This document shows, piece after piece, positions 1 through 7,390 of a DNA stretch of 64,000 nt (position 1 is the stretch's first letter; the number at the start of each line of letters is the position of its first letter). The notes below the pieces were generated by a model. It searched no databases. It was not told the origin of the DNA and worked only from the letters and a program-made list of their open reading frames with translations. The stretch is taken from positions 62,001 to 126,000 of the forward strand of contig BQJU01000007.1 in the NCBI GenBank assembly GCA_021604865.1, written 5' to 3'. Source of the stretch: Saprospiraceae bacterium. GTDB lineage: Bacteria; Bacteroidota; Bacteroidia; Chitinophagales; Saprospiraceae. A program made the position numbers and the translations under genes.

Positions 1-11
1 TGGTAGAACTG

Positions 12-1208
12 GTGTCCTATATCCGGGATGACATGCAATTAGAAAGCCTGGATGAATTGAAAAAACAATTGTTATCCGATAAAAAAAAGACGGAAGAAAT
101 TTTTCAAAAACAGCAATCACAACCTGCCATAAATAGTCGCTTAGTCCTACCTGAAGTGGCCATCGTTATTTTGAATTATAATGGAAAGGGGCATTTGGAA
201 AAATTCCTGCCTTCTGTCCAAAAAAGCCTTTATGACAACCTGGAAATAATAGTCGCAGACAATGGTTCTACTGATGATTCCGTCGCTTTTCTGCAAAAGA
301 ATTACCCCCAGGTAAAATGTCTTCAATTAACTACCAATTATGGCTTTGCCGAAGGGTACAATCAGGCCCTAGAGCTGGTAGATGCCGATTATTATGTGTT
401 GTTAAACTCTGATGTTGAAGTACCTACAGATTGGGTGAGGCCACTGATTTCCTATATGGAAAATAACCAGGAAGTGGCCGCATGTCAACCCAAAATAAAA
501 GCCTATCACCAAAAGGACACCTTTGAATATGCTGGTGCTGCTGGTGGCTGGCTTGATAGTCTGGGTTATCCTTTTTGCCGGGGCCGGATATTTGATTTTG
601 TAGAAAAAGACAACGGCCAATACGATCAAAATTCGGAAATATTCTGGGCCAGTGGTGCAGCCCTTGTAATTCGTGCACCACTTTTTCATAAGATTGGTGG
701 TTTTGATGGCGACTATTTTGCCCATGCCGAAGAAATAGACCTTTGCTGGCGATTGAAGAGAGCTGGATACAAAATTGAAGTAGTTTCAGATTCAGAAGTT
801 TATCATGTTGGAGGCGGCACCCTTGAATACAATACGCCAAGAAAGGCATTCCTCAATTTCAGGAATTCCCTTTTTACACTCCTAAAAAATGAACCCGTAG
901 AGAAATTAATATGGTTGTTGCCTCTTCGATTAATAATGGATGCATTGGCTGGTGTGCTCTTCCTTAGCCAAGGTAAGTTTCAACACATTATTTCTATAAT
1001 CAAAGCCCATTGGAGTTTCTTGGGGGGGGCAGGTAAAGCTTGGCAGAAAAGACGTTTTTACAACCAGCGAATCAAATCTGTACGAATTGGCCCTGCTAAT
1101 ACTGGAGCCATTTTTCGAGGTAGCATTGTCTGGCAATATTATGGGCTGGGCAAAAAAAGATTTTACCAACTGGAAGAAACCCGAATAGTAGAAAAACCTG
1201 AGTCATGA
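12..1208 (+). CDS. Glycosyltransferase family 2 (rhamnosyltransferase-like), possibly 5'-truncated by the window edge
   Basis: GT-A fold glycosyltransferase that would transfer a sugar from a nucleotide donor to a cell-surface glycan on the cytoplasmic face. The GT2 domain starts near residue 47 (PEVAIVILNYNG), the metal-binding acidic motif is LLNSDVEV near residue 130, and the acceptor-side block FWASGAALV followed by AEEIDLCWRLKRAGY lies at about 210-250. This is the pattern of WcaA/rhamnosyltransferase-type GT2 enzymes. A hydrophobic stretch near 300-320 may associate with the membrane. The first usable codon is GTG at 12, but the frame is open to the left edge, so the true start may be outside the window; an ATG at 33 is the other option. 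The stop overlaps the start of the next gene by 4 nt (ATGA), so the two are translationally coupled. Family call is firm; sugar specificity unknown. Confidence 0.85.
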   Translation: MSYIRDDMQLESLDELKKQLLSDKKKTEEIFQKQQSQPAINSRLVLPEVAIVILNYNGKGHLEKFLPSVQKSLYDNLEIIVADNGSTDDSVAFLQKNYPQVKCLQLTTNYGFAEGYNQALELVDADYYVLLNSDVEVPTDWVRPLISYMENNQEVAACQPKIKAYHQKDTFEYAGAAGGWLDSLGYPFCRGRIFDFVEKDNGQYDQNSEIFWASGAALVIRAPLFHKIGGFDGDYFAHAEEIDLCWRLKRAGYKIEVVSDSEVYHVGGGTLEYNTPRKAFLNFRNSLFTLLKNEPVEKLIWLLPLRLIMDALAGVLFLSQGKFQHIISIIKAHWSFLGGAGKAWQKRRFYNQRIKSVRIGPANTGAIFRGSIVWQYYGLGKKRFYQLEETRIVEKPES

Positions 1209-1930
1209 AGACGCCCTTTACGGTCCTATACGAAGATGAAACATTTATAGTTATCAACAAACCGGCAGGGCTTTTGTCCATTCCTGATCGATATGTTCCG
1301 GAAAAAGCCAATCTGTACCATTTGTTATTGGCTACAAACGAAGACATCCGTATTGTACACCGTTTGGATCGGGAAACCAGCGGCATCATTTGTTTCGCCA
1401 AAACGGAAGACGCTCACAAACACCTATGCAAACAATTTGAGGAGCGCAATATCCAAAAATATTACCTGGCACTGGTAGATGGACATCCTAATCCTGAAGA
1501 GGGTAGCATTGACCGACCTATCGCGAAACATCCTTCCAAAAGTGGTAAGATGATGGTGAGCAACCGGGGAAAAGAAGCATTAACTACCTATAAAATACTG
1601 GATAAATTTCAGCATTTCAGCTTAGTGGACATAAGTATTCATACTGGGCGTACTCACCAGATCAGGGTGCATTTCCAGGGTATTGGCCATTCGCTGGCCG
1701 TAGATCCGCTGTATGGAAAAAGAGAAGCCTTTTTTCTTTCGGAAATCAAACGAAAAGCATTCCGGATAGGTAAAGACCAGGAGGAACGCCCCTTACTGAG
1801 CCGCACCAGTTTGCATGCCAGCCGGCTTATTCTCTCACATCCGGAAAGTGAAGAAAGCATCGAGTTTGAAGCTCCCTTGCCCAAAGACTTACAAGCGGTG
1901 ATTAAACAATTAAACAAATGGGGAAAGTAA
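1205..1930 (+). CDS. RluA-family pseudouridine synthase
   Basis: Isomerises specific uridines in rRNA or tRNA to pseudouridine. The catalytic motif HRLDRETSG is at residues 52-60 with the nucleophilic aspartate at D55, and the RluA-family GRTHQIRVH motif follows near residue 150. At 241 residues it lacks the N-terminal S4 domain of RluC/RluD, so it resembles RluA or the short YlyB-type proteins. ATG at 1205 overlaps the upstream glycosyltransferase stop. A strong hairpin terminator follows 15 nt after the stop. The exact RNA target cannot be assigned from sequence. Confidence 0.93.
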   Translation: MKTPFTVLYEDETFIVINKPAGLLSIPDRYVPEKANLYHLLLATNEDIRIVHRLDRETSGIICFAKTEDAHKHLCKQFEERNIQKYYLALVDGHPNPEEGSIDRPIAKHPSKSGKMMVSNRGKEALTTYKILDKFQHFSLVDISIHTGRTHQIRVHFQGIGHSLAVDPLYGKREAFFLSEIKRKAFRIGKDQEERPLLSRTSLHASRLILSHPESEESIEFEAPLPKDLQAVIKQLNKWGK

Positions 1931-1944
1931 GCGCTTGAATGACT

Positions 1945-1983
1945 AAAAAACCGGTACCAAATTACTTTGATACCGGTTTTTAG
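1945..1983 (+). terminator. Rho-independent terminator after the RluA-type gene
   Basis: Perfect 10-bp stem AAAACCGGTA (1947-1956) and TACCGGTTTT (1971-1980) with a 14-nt loop. The stem has A-rich and T-rich ends, so it could stop transcription from either side; it lies between the convergent pseudouridine synthase and OmpA genes. Confidence 0.8.
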
Positions 1984-2045
1984 GAATAGAAAAACATCCT
2001 AAAATGAATCGCTCAAAATCGAGCAAAACATCAGAGTTGCTTTTA

Positions 2046-3149
2046 TTAGTTATTCAAAATTCTAAACTCTGTTCTTCTGTTTGCAGCGTGTTCTGCTTCT
2101 GTGCAATTAACGCCATCGGCACAACGGTTTTTCAGTCTTGATTCACCATAACCTTTAGAAACCAAGCGGCTTTTATTGATGCCTTTTGATACCAGATAAC
2201 TCACTACAGATTGAGCTCTTTGTTCGGAGAGACTCAAATTAGAAGCATTATTTCCACGGGCATCGGTATGTGCACTGATCTCCATCCGTACATTGGATTT
2301 GGCGTTCATCAATGTTAACAACCTATCGTCAATGATTTTTCTGGCTTGAGCCGTAAGGCGAGCACTACCATATTCGTAGTTGATCGGTAGAACATTGTAC
2401 TCTAACAACTCACAATCTATTGACTCCCAACTTGTGACGCCACCTTTTTTCACTAATACTGTTTTAGTAATCGTGGTGAATTGAGCCGGAACGATGGTCA
2501 CAACCGTATCTTCGCTCTCATATTCCCTGTAGGTGATGGTCTTGGTTACCGCTGGAACTTCAATGGCTTTACATTCAGCAGGTTTGACAAGCACTTCCTT
2601 AGTAACCTCTACAAAATTATCAACTTCTACCCTGTTTCTTGAGATTTCAGCATTGTTCGCTAAAGTCTTAATGTTTACTTCTGTAGTTTGGGCAGGGTAT
2701 TCTCGCCAGCAAAGTACCTGACAATCTGCAGGATTATCCGATTCACAGCCTTCATAAGCGGTATATTCCCATCGGCCAATCTTTGGATAAACTTCAAACT
2801 CCTTTTTTTCATCCTTAAAAGAAGCCAATTTCACATTGATTTTATCATACCCCCCACCTGTAGAAATTCTTTCAGTAACTTTCTTGTAGACAGCAGGAGT
2901 ACACTCATAAGTCGTACAGGCTTCCTTAACCACTATTGTTTTTGTTAAATCTTTCCCATATCCAGCTTTTTTAACTGTGATTTTTCGGTAGGAAGGCATC
3001 ACTTCAACACGTATCTCCTCATCTTTAAATTCATCAGGAGTTACACATTTCACATAACACTTTCCTGGTTCTGGGTTTGGAGGTAAGTCCTGTGCGTTGA
3101 CCATAAAGGCGCTAAATAAAAATGTAGCAACCAATAGTAAGTTTTTCAT
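2046..3149 (-). CDS. OmpA-family outer-membrane/peptidoglycan-associated protein
   Basis: Secreted envelope protein of 367 residues. A signal peptide (MKNLLLVATFLFSAFMVNAQ) is followed by about 230 residues of repeating beta-rich segments containing cysteines and motifs such as KTIVVKEA and KTVLVKKGG, which look like internal imperfect repeats. The C-terminal 110 residues are an OmpA/MotB peptidoglycan-binding domain: INYEYGSARLTAQARKIIDD, then ISAHTDARG and LSEQRAQSVVSYLVSKGI, ending in NRRTEFRI. It probably links the outer membrane to peptidoglycan. The repeat region is not a typical TPR or beta-barrel and was not identified. It is a single gene, convergent with the upstream operon. Confidence 0.88.
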   Translation of the reverse strand: MKNLLLVATFLFSAFMVNAQDLPPNPEPGKCYVKCVTPDEFKDEEIRVEVMPSYRKITVKKAGYGKDLTKTIVVKEACTTYECTPAVYKKVTERISTGGGYDKINVKLASFKDEKKEFEVYPKIGRWEYTAYEGCESDNPADCQVLCWREYPAQTTEVNIKTLANNAEISRNRVEVDNFVEVTKEVLVKPAECKAIEVPAVTKTITYREYESEDTVVTIVPAQFTTITKTVLVKKGGVTSWESIDCELLEYNVLPINYEYGSARLTAQARKIIDDRLLTLMNAKSNVRMEISAHTDARGNNASNLSLSEQRAQSVVSYLVSKGINKSRLVSKGYGESRLKNRCADGVNCTEAEHAANRRTEFRILNN

Positions 3150-3441
3150 TTTGTGTTTTGTTTTATTAAATAATTGGTATGTAGCAATATTTTAGACTTC
3201 CTACTTTTGATAAAGTAACACTTTGTCCATAAACCAGACCTACCCGGTAGGGTTCATGTTTTCTTTTAAGAAGCGTATAAATTCAATTATACAAGTAAAG
3301 GTTCATGTGGAAAATAAAGAAAAGTAAGGGAGAAACTGATGACTTAATTTTCAGTGTGTCTCTAAAGTAACACACTTAAACTTGGTCTTCAAAGAAAATT
3401 GGGAAAATTTTCAAATTCCACTAGAAAAAGGCGTAATACAT
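3150..3441. other. Divergent intergenic region
   Basis: Non-coding spacer between the divergent OmpA and oxygenase genes, A+T-rich, with no open frame of note and no strong inverted repeat. Only the right end carries a recognisable promoter box (listed separately). A likely promoter for the OmpA gene was not found by eye. Confidence 0.5.
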
Positions 3442-3449
3442 TATCTTTG
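3442..3449 (+). promoter_or_regulatory. Bacteroidota -7 promoter box (TATCTTTG)
   Basis: TATCTTTG matches the Bacteroidota TAnnTTTG -7 consensus, 32 nt upstream of the oxygenase start. No clear -33 TTTG was seen. Confidence 0.5.
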
Positions 3450-3481
3450 CAGCTGTTTTCGGAAATATTAAATAAAAATTC

Positions 3482-4336
3482 ATGGAAAGTGTCCAAACGG
3501 AAAGACAGATAGTTGATATTAGCAAATGGTCAAAGAATTGTCATGATCATGCCGGACAATATATCAAAGCTGATCCTTATCCTTTTATCAGTTTTGAAAA
3601 TTTTTTGGAACCCTGGGCTGCCGAAAAAGCGACAAATGCTTTTCCACAGATTAAAGACAGTGGGTGGATTCACTATATGCATGTCAATGAAAAAAAACAT
3701 GGTCTCAACAAATTTGATCTAATTCCTCCCTTTTTACAGGAAGTAATTAATACATTGAATAGTGACAAATTTGTAGCAGCGCTCTCCGAGTTAACGGGCA
3801 TCAAAGGGCTAAAAGCAGACCCTACTCTGGAAGGGGGAGGGCTTCACCAAAGTCAAAGAGGTGGTTATCTCAATATCCATGCTGATTTTACGGTTCATCC
3901 ACATAAAAGAAACTGGCGGCGGCGGGTCAATGTATTGGTATACCTGAACCCCGAATGGCAACCAGCATATCGTGGCGACCTTGAGTTGTGGTCCAGAGAC
4001 ATGAAAGCTTGTGTGCAAAAAATCAGCCCGGTATATAACCGATGTGTTATTTTTAATACTGATGAAGACTCCTACCACGGTCTTCCTGATCCGATTATGT
4101 GTCCGGAAGACATGACCCGCAAGTCTATTGCCCTCTATTATTTTACAGAAGAAAACAATGCTCCACGTAAAAAGGCGACCAATTATCGGGCTCGCCCAGG
4201 TGATGGTCTGAAAAGTATTCTGATTTACCTGGACAAACAACTCATTTCGCTGTACACTACTTTAAAAGGTTGGTTGGGTATTAATGATGACTTCATCAGT
4301 AAAGTCCTCAATTTTTTCAATCGTAGGAAAAAGTAA
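3482..4336 (+). CDS. 2-oxoglutarate/Fe(II)-dependent oxygenase (prolyl-4-hydroxylase-like)
   Basis: Non-haem iron dioxygenase of the PF13640 type that hydroxylates a protein or small-molecule substrate with 2-oxoglutarate and O2. The facial triad is visible: H133 and D135 in LNIHADFTVHP, H199 in DEDSYHGLPDP, and the 2OG-binding arginine R213 in TRKSIALYYF. It has 284 residues and no signal peptide, so it is cytoplasmic. It is followed 15 nt later by a GT39 membrane glycosyltransferase in the same direction; in Bacteroidota this oxygenase type is often near polysaccharide or glycoprotein genes, so modification of a surface glycan or glycoprotein is possible. Substrate unknown. Confidence 0.85.
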   Translation: MESVQTERQIVDISKWSKNCHDHAGQYIKADPYPFISFENFLEPWAAEKATNAFPQIKDSGWIHYMHVNEKKHGLNKFDLIPPFLQEVINTLNSDKFVAALSELTGIKGLKADPTLEGGGLHQSQRGGYLNIHADFTVHPHKRNWRRRVNVLVYLNPEWQPAYRGDLELWSRDMKACVQKISPVYNRCVIFNTDEDSYHGLPDPIMCPEDMTRKSIALYYFTEENNAPRKKATNYRARPGDGLKSILIYLDKQLISLYTTLKGWLGINDDFISKVLNFFNRRKK

Positions 4337-4351
4337 ACCCACAGGATAGCC

Positions 4352-6016
4352 ATGCAGGAAAGTCAAAAATATTCACTCCTTTTTGCTTTATTAGGAGCCT
4401 TTTTTTTTATTCCTTTTTTAGGAGGCGTCCATCTGTTTGATTGGGATGAGGTCAACTTTGCTGAAATTAGCAGAGAAATGTTGCTCACCAAGGATTATTT
4501 AAGGGTATACGTCAATTTTGATCCTTTTTGGGAAAAGCCCCCCTTTTATTTTTGGCTACAGGCTTCAGCCATGTCTATTTTTGGGGTTGGAGAGTTTGCC
4601 GCCCGACTGCCCAATGCCATTTGTGGAGTGCTGAGTCTGGTTATATTGTACCAGATGGGGCGAAAATTGTACAACCATACCTTTGGGGTCATCTGGGCCC
4701 TGGTTTATTTTGGTACCGTGCTTCCTTTTCTCTATTTCAAATCCGGGATCATCGACCCTTTTTTCAACCTCTTTATTTTCCTGGGGCTGTATTTTTTCAT
4801 TTTGTTTTATTGGAAAAAAGATCGTTTCAAGGGTATCGAATTGAAATATAACTATTGGTACTACCTGTTTTTGGGTGGCTTTTTTATTGGAATGGGTATC
4901 CTAACAAAAGGTCAGGTGGCCTACCTGATTGCCTGTATGACCTTGTTTGTTTATTGGGTGTACCAACGGTTCCGATTTTACGTGAATGTACCTCAATTCC
5001 TTTTCTTCACCTTTGCCGCCACTTTGGTGACTTTGTTCTGGTACGGACTGGAAACCTTAAAAAATGGCACCTGGTTCATTGAAGAATTTAATAAATATCA
5101 ATACCGGCTCTTCAGCACACCCGATGCCGGACATAAAGGTTTTATCGGTTATCATTTTGTCGTGCTGTTGGTCGGTTGTTTTCCGGCATCCATCTTCTTG
5201 ATTCGTTCATTTTTTAAACTACCTGAGGCGGAATTTGCCTACCAGCAGGATTTCAGGCGATGGATGAAATTTTTGTTCTGGACTGTACTGCTCCTCTTTT
5301 CCATAGTCAAATCCAAGATTGTCCATTATTCCTCCATGTGTTATTTCCCGCTGACCTTCCTGGCAGCACTAAGTCTCTATTATCTGGTTGAGAAAAAAAT
5401 AGAATTCAATCGCTGGATGAAGATTGGGTTGATTGCGATTGGTGGGCTTTTCATTTTTGCTGTACTGGTTTTACCTTTTGTGGGGCAAAATATCGAACTG
5501 CTTAAACCCTTATTTAACGATCCCTTTGCACAAGCCAATATGGATGCTGATGTCAGGTGGACTGGTTGGGAAACTATTCCCGGTTTTGTGTTATTGGCCG
5601 TTTTGATCCTTTCCATTCGTTTTTTCCAGCGCCAGGAAAGCATGAAAGCCATCAGAATCCTATTTGGAGGTACCGCTGTTTTTGTGATGCTTACCCTGAT
5701 TTTTTTTATCGGCCGCATCGAAGCTTATTCCCAACGTGCAGCTGTCGAATTTTACGAAAGTAAACAGAACGAAGATTGTTATATCATTACCCATGGTTTC
5801 AAATCCTACGCTCATCTTTTTTATTTCCAAAAACAACCGGAGAATAAAGAACCGATCAATAACGAAGATTGGTTTTTAAGTGGTCCTATTGATAAAGATG
5901 TGTACATAGTCACCAAGATTCACAAGACTAAACCTCTTGAAGCGCTGCCTCAACTGAAGGAAGTAGGACGGAAGAATGGGTTTGTTTTTTATTTGAGGGA
6001 AAAGGAAGGCAAATAA
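4352..6016 (+). CDS. GT39/ArnT-like integral-membrane glycosyltransferase
   Basis: Polytopic membrane glycosyltransferase of the PMT/ArnT superfamily, using a polyprenyl-phosphate sugar donor to modify an extracytoplasmic acceptor. The first periplasmic loop has the catalytic acidic pair in LFDWDEVNFAEISREM (D32, E33), and GEFAARLPNAICG follows. About 10-12 hydrophobic segments cover residues 8-450, and a soluble C-terminal tail of about 100 residues ends at EKEGK. Length (554) fits the family. It probably forms an operon with the preceding oxygenase. Acceptor (lipid A or protein) cannot be told from sequence. Confidence 0.88.
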   Translation: MQESQKYSLLFALLGAFFFIPFLGGVHLFDWDEVNFAEISREMLLTKDYLRVYVNFDPFWEKPPFYFWLQASAMSIFGVGEFAARLPNAICGVLSLVILYQMGRKLYNHTFGVIWALVYFGTVLPFLYFKSGIIDPFFNLFIFLGLYFFILFYWKKDRFKGIELKYNYWYYLFLGGFFIGMGILTKGQVAYLIACMTLFVYWVYQRFRFYVNVPQFLFFTFAATLVTLFWYGLETLKNGTWFIEEFNKYQYRLFSTPDAGHKGFIGYHFVVLLVGCFPASIFLIRSFFKLPEAEFAYQQDFRRWMKFLFWTVLLLFSIVKSKIVHYSSMCYFPLTFLAALSLYYLVEKKIEFNRWMKIGLIAIGGLFIFAVLVLPFVGQNIELLKPLFNDPFAQANMDADVRWTGWETIPGFVLLAVLILSIRFFQRQESMKAIRILFGGTAVFVMLTLIFFIGRIEAYSQRAAVEFYESKQNEDCYIITHGFKSYAHLFYFQKQPENKEPINNEDWFLSGPIDKDVYIVTKIHKTKPLEALPQLKEVGRKNGFVFYLREKEGK

Positions 6017-6045
6017 TGTGTCCTTCATCTATTCAAGATAATTGT

Positions 6046-6053
6046 TATTTTTG
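6046..6053 (+). promoter_or_regulatory. Bacteroidota -7 promoter box (TATTTTTG) for the sigma-factor gene
   Basis: TATTTTTG fits TAnnTTTG and ends 21 nt before the ATG at 6075. It falls inside the longer TTG-initiated reading frame that begins at 6042, which favours the downstream ATG as the true start. Confidence 0.5.
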
Positions 6054-6074
6054 GCCAACAGCATCAATCCAATT

Positions 6075-6635
6075 ATGTTAGTCAGGCAAAAAAATTCACC
6101 TTATTTGGAAGACGAAGAACTAGCCAGGCTTTATCAGGAGCGGCAGGATACTCGTATTTTAGGCCTGCTTTTTAAAAGATACCTCCACGAGGTTTTAGGG
6201 AATTGTATGTATTTCCTGAAAAATCAACACGATAGTGAAGATGCCTCTATGGAAATTTTCGAACAACTCACCTCTAGCCTCAAAAAAAATTCAGCGCCGG
6301 ATAATTTTCGCAATTGGTTGTTTATCGTCACTAAAAACCACTGCTTGAAGAGGTTGAGGAAACAGATAAAAGAACGATCTGAAGATTTTTCTGAAATTAA
6401 CACCAATCTTTTTGTGGAAAATGACGATCTGGATGCTCTTATAATAGAGCAAAGGATTGAACGTCTTTCCCATGCCATTGAAGATTTGAAGGAAGAACAA
6501 AAAAAATGTATTATTCTGTTTTACCTTCAAAATAAATCTTACAAAGAAATTGAAGAGGTTACCCCGTATAGTTTGAATGATGTGAAGAGTTTCATTCAAA
6601 ATGGCAGACGAAACCTGAAAGTAAAACTGAGTTAA
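6075..6635 (+). CDS. ECF RNA polymerase sigma-70 factor
   Basis: Directs RNA polymerase to a small regulon. With the ATG at 6075 it is 186 residues. Region 2 covers about residues 25-95 (KNQHDSEDASMEIFEQL, then NFRNWLFIVTKNHCLKRLRK), and region 4 is the helix-turn-helix near the C-terminus (KSYKEIEEVTPYSLNDVKSF). ATG 6075 was preferred over TTG 6042 because a -7 box lies between them. The next gene, 2 nt downstream, encodes a one-pass membrane protein with a cytoplasmic N-terminus placed as an anti-sigma factor would be. A CHAT protease-like gene is convergent beyond that. Very likely a sigma factor; target genes unknown. Confidence 0.9.
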   Translation: MLVRQKNSPYLEDEELARLYQERQDTRILGLLFKRYLHEVLGNCMYFLKNQHDSEDASMEIFEQLTSSLKKNSAPDNFRNWLFIVTKNHCLKRLRKQIKERSEDFSEINTNLFVENDDLDALIIEQRIERLSHAIEDLKEEQKKCIILFYLQNKSYKEIEEVTPYSLNDVKSFIQNGRRNLKVKLS

Positions 6636-6637
6636 TC

Positions 6638-7378
6638 ATGCCCAGAAAAACCGAACATAAACAAGGCTTAAGCCGTGAAGAATTTGTCAAAGCTTCCCAT
6701 AATGGAACAAAAACAAATTCCTCGGCTGATAAAATTACCCATCAGGCCCTACGCGGCATGCAGTATCTGGATACTGAAAACGGAGTGGAACAATTGCTAA
6801 CAAGATTGGACCATAAAATTGACAGCCAGTCTGTAAAGAACAGAAACATTTATTCCATTTGGCGGTCTCCTGCCCTAAAGGTTGCCGCCGCTGCTGTCTT
6901 ACTGCTTTTACCTGCCTATTATTTATTACAACCCAATTTTCACCCATCCAATTATTCTACAGCCTACTTCGAACACTTGCCCAGTGCTATTCCTAATACC
7001 GGAACAAAAAAAGGTGGCGAAAATATCCAAACTGAAAAAGTCCTTGCCTTGGAAGCCTACAATAACAAGGATTATCAAACCGCCATTCCTTCCCTCAAAA
7101 GATACCTGGATCAAAACCCAAAAGACCAGGAAGTACGCTTTTATTACGGTATAGCATTGCTTGGCCAAGAAAAGCACAAAGCAGCTAAAGATGCATTTAG
7201 CCAGGTAGTTACCAGGCCACCTTCTGCCGATTATTTGGAAAATGCTAAATGGTATCTTGCTTTAACCTTATTAGACTTGAAGGAAATGGATCAGGCTCGT
7301 CACTTATTGATGACAATCCAACAGGAAAAAGGAGCCTATACAAATAAAGCTGAAAAACTGTTGAAAGCAATTAAGTAA
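6638..7378 (+). CDS. One-pass membrane protein with TPR domain; candidate anti-sigma partner
   Basis: The 246-residue protein has a charged cytoplasmic N-terminus (1-78), one transmembrane segment at 79-97 (ALKVAAAAVLLLLPAYYLL), and a periplasmic C-terminus with about three TPR-like helical pairs (ALEAYNNKDYQTAIPSLKRY, then VRFYYGIALLGQEKHKAAKD). It starts 2 nt after the ECF sigma gene, so the two are co-transcribed. The topology (cytoplasmic head, one helix, periplasmic sensor) is that of anti-sigma factors, but no ZAS or FecR motif is visible. Regulating the sigma factor is therefore an inference from position and topology. Confidence 0.75.
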   Translation: MPRKTEHKQGLSREEFVKASHNGTKTNSSADKITHQALRGMQYLDTENGVEQLLTRLDHKIDSQSVKNRNIYSIWRSPALKVAAAAVLLLLPAYYLLQPNFHPSNYSTAYFEHLPSAIPNTGTKKGGENIQTEKVLALEAYNNKDYQTAIPSLKRYLDQNPKDQEVRFYYGIALLGQEKHKAAKDAFSQVVTRPPSADYLENAKWYLALTLLDLKEMDQARHLLMTIQQEKGAYTNKAEKLLKAIK

Positions 7379-7390
7379 TAAGGTGCATTT

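Noticed and set aside
424-849. Open frames opposite or out of frame with strong genes, such as this one and many others of 60-160 residues.
   Set aside because: They lie inside genes with recognised domains, lack any domain or signal pattern of their own, and show the codon bias of a shadow strand.
3265-3330. Small plus-strand frame (about 23 codons) in the OmpA/oxygenase spacer.
   Set aside because: Too short and without any recognised pattern or promoter spacing.
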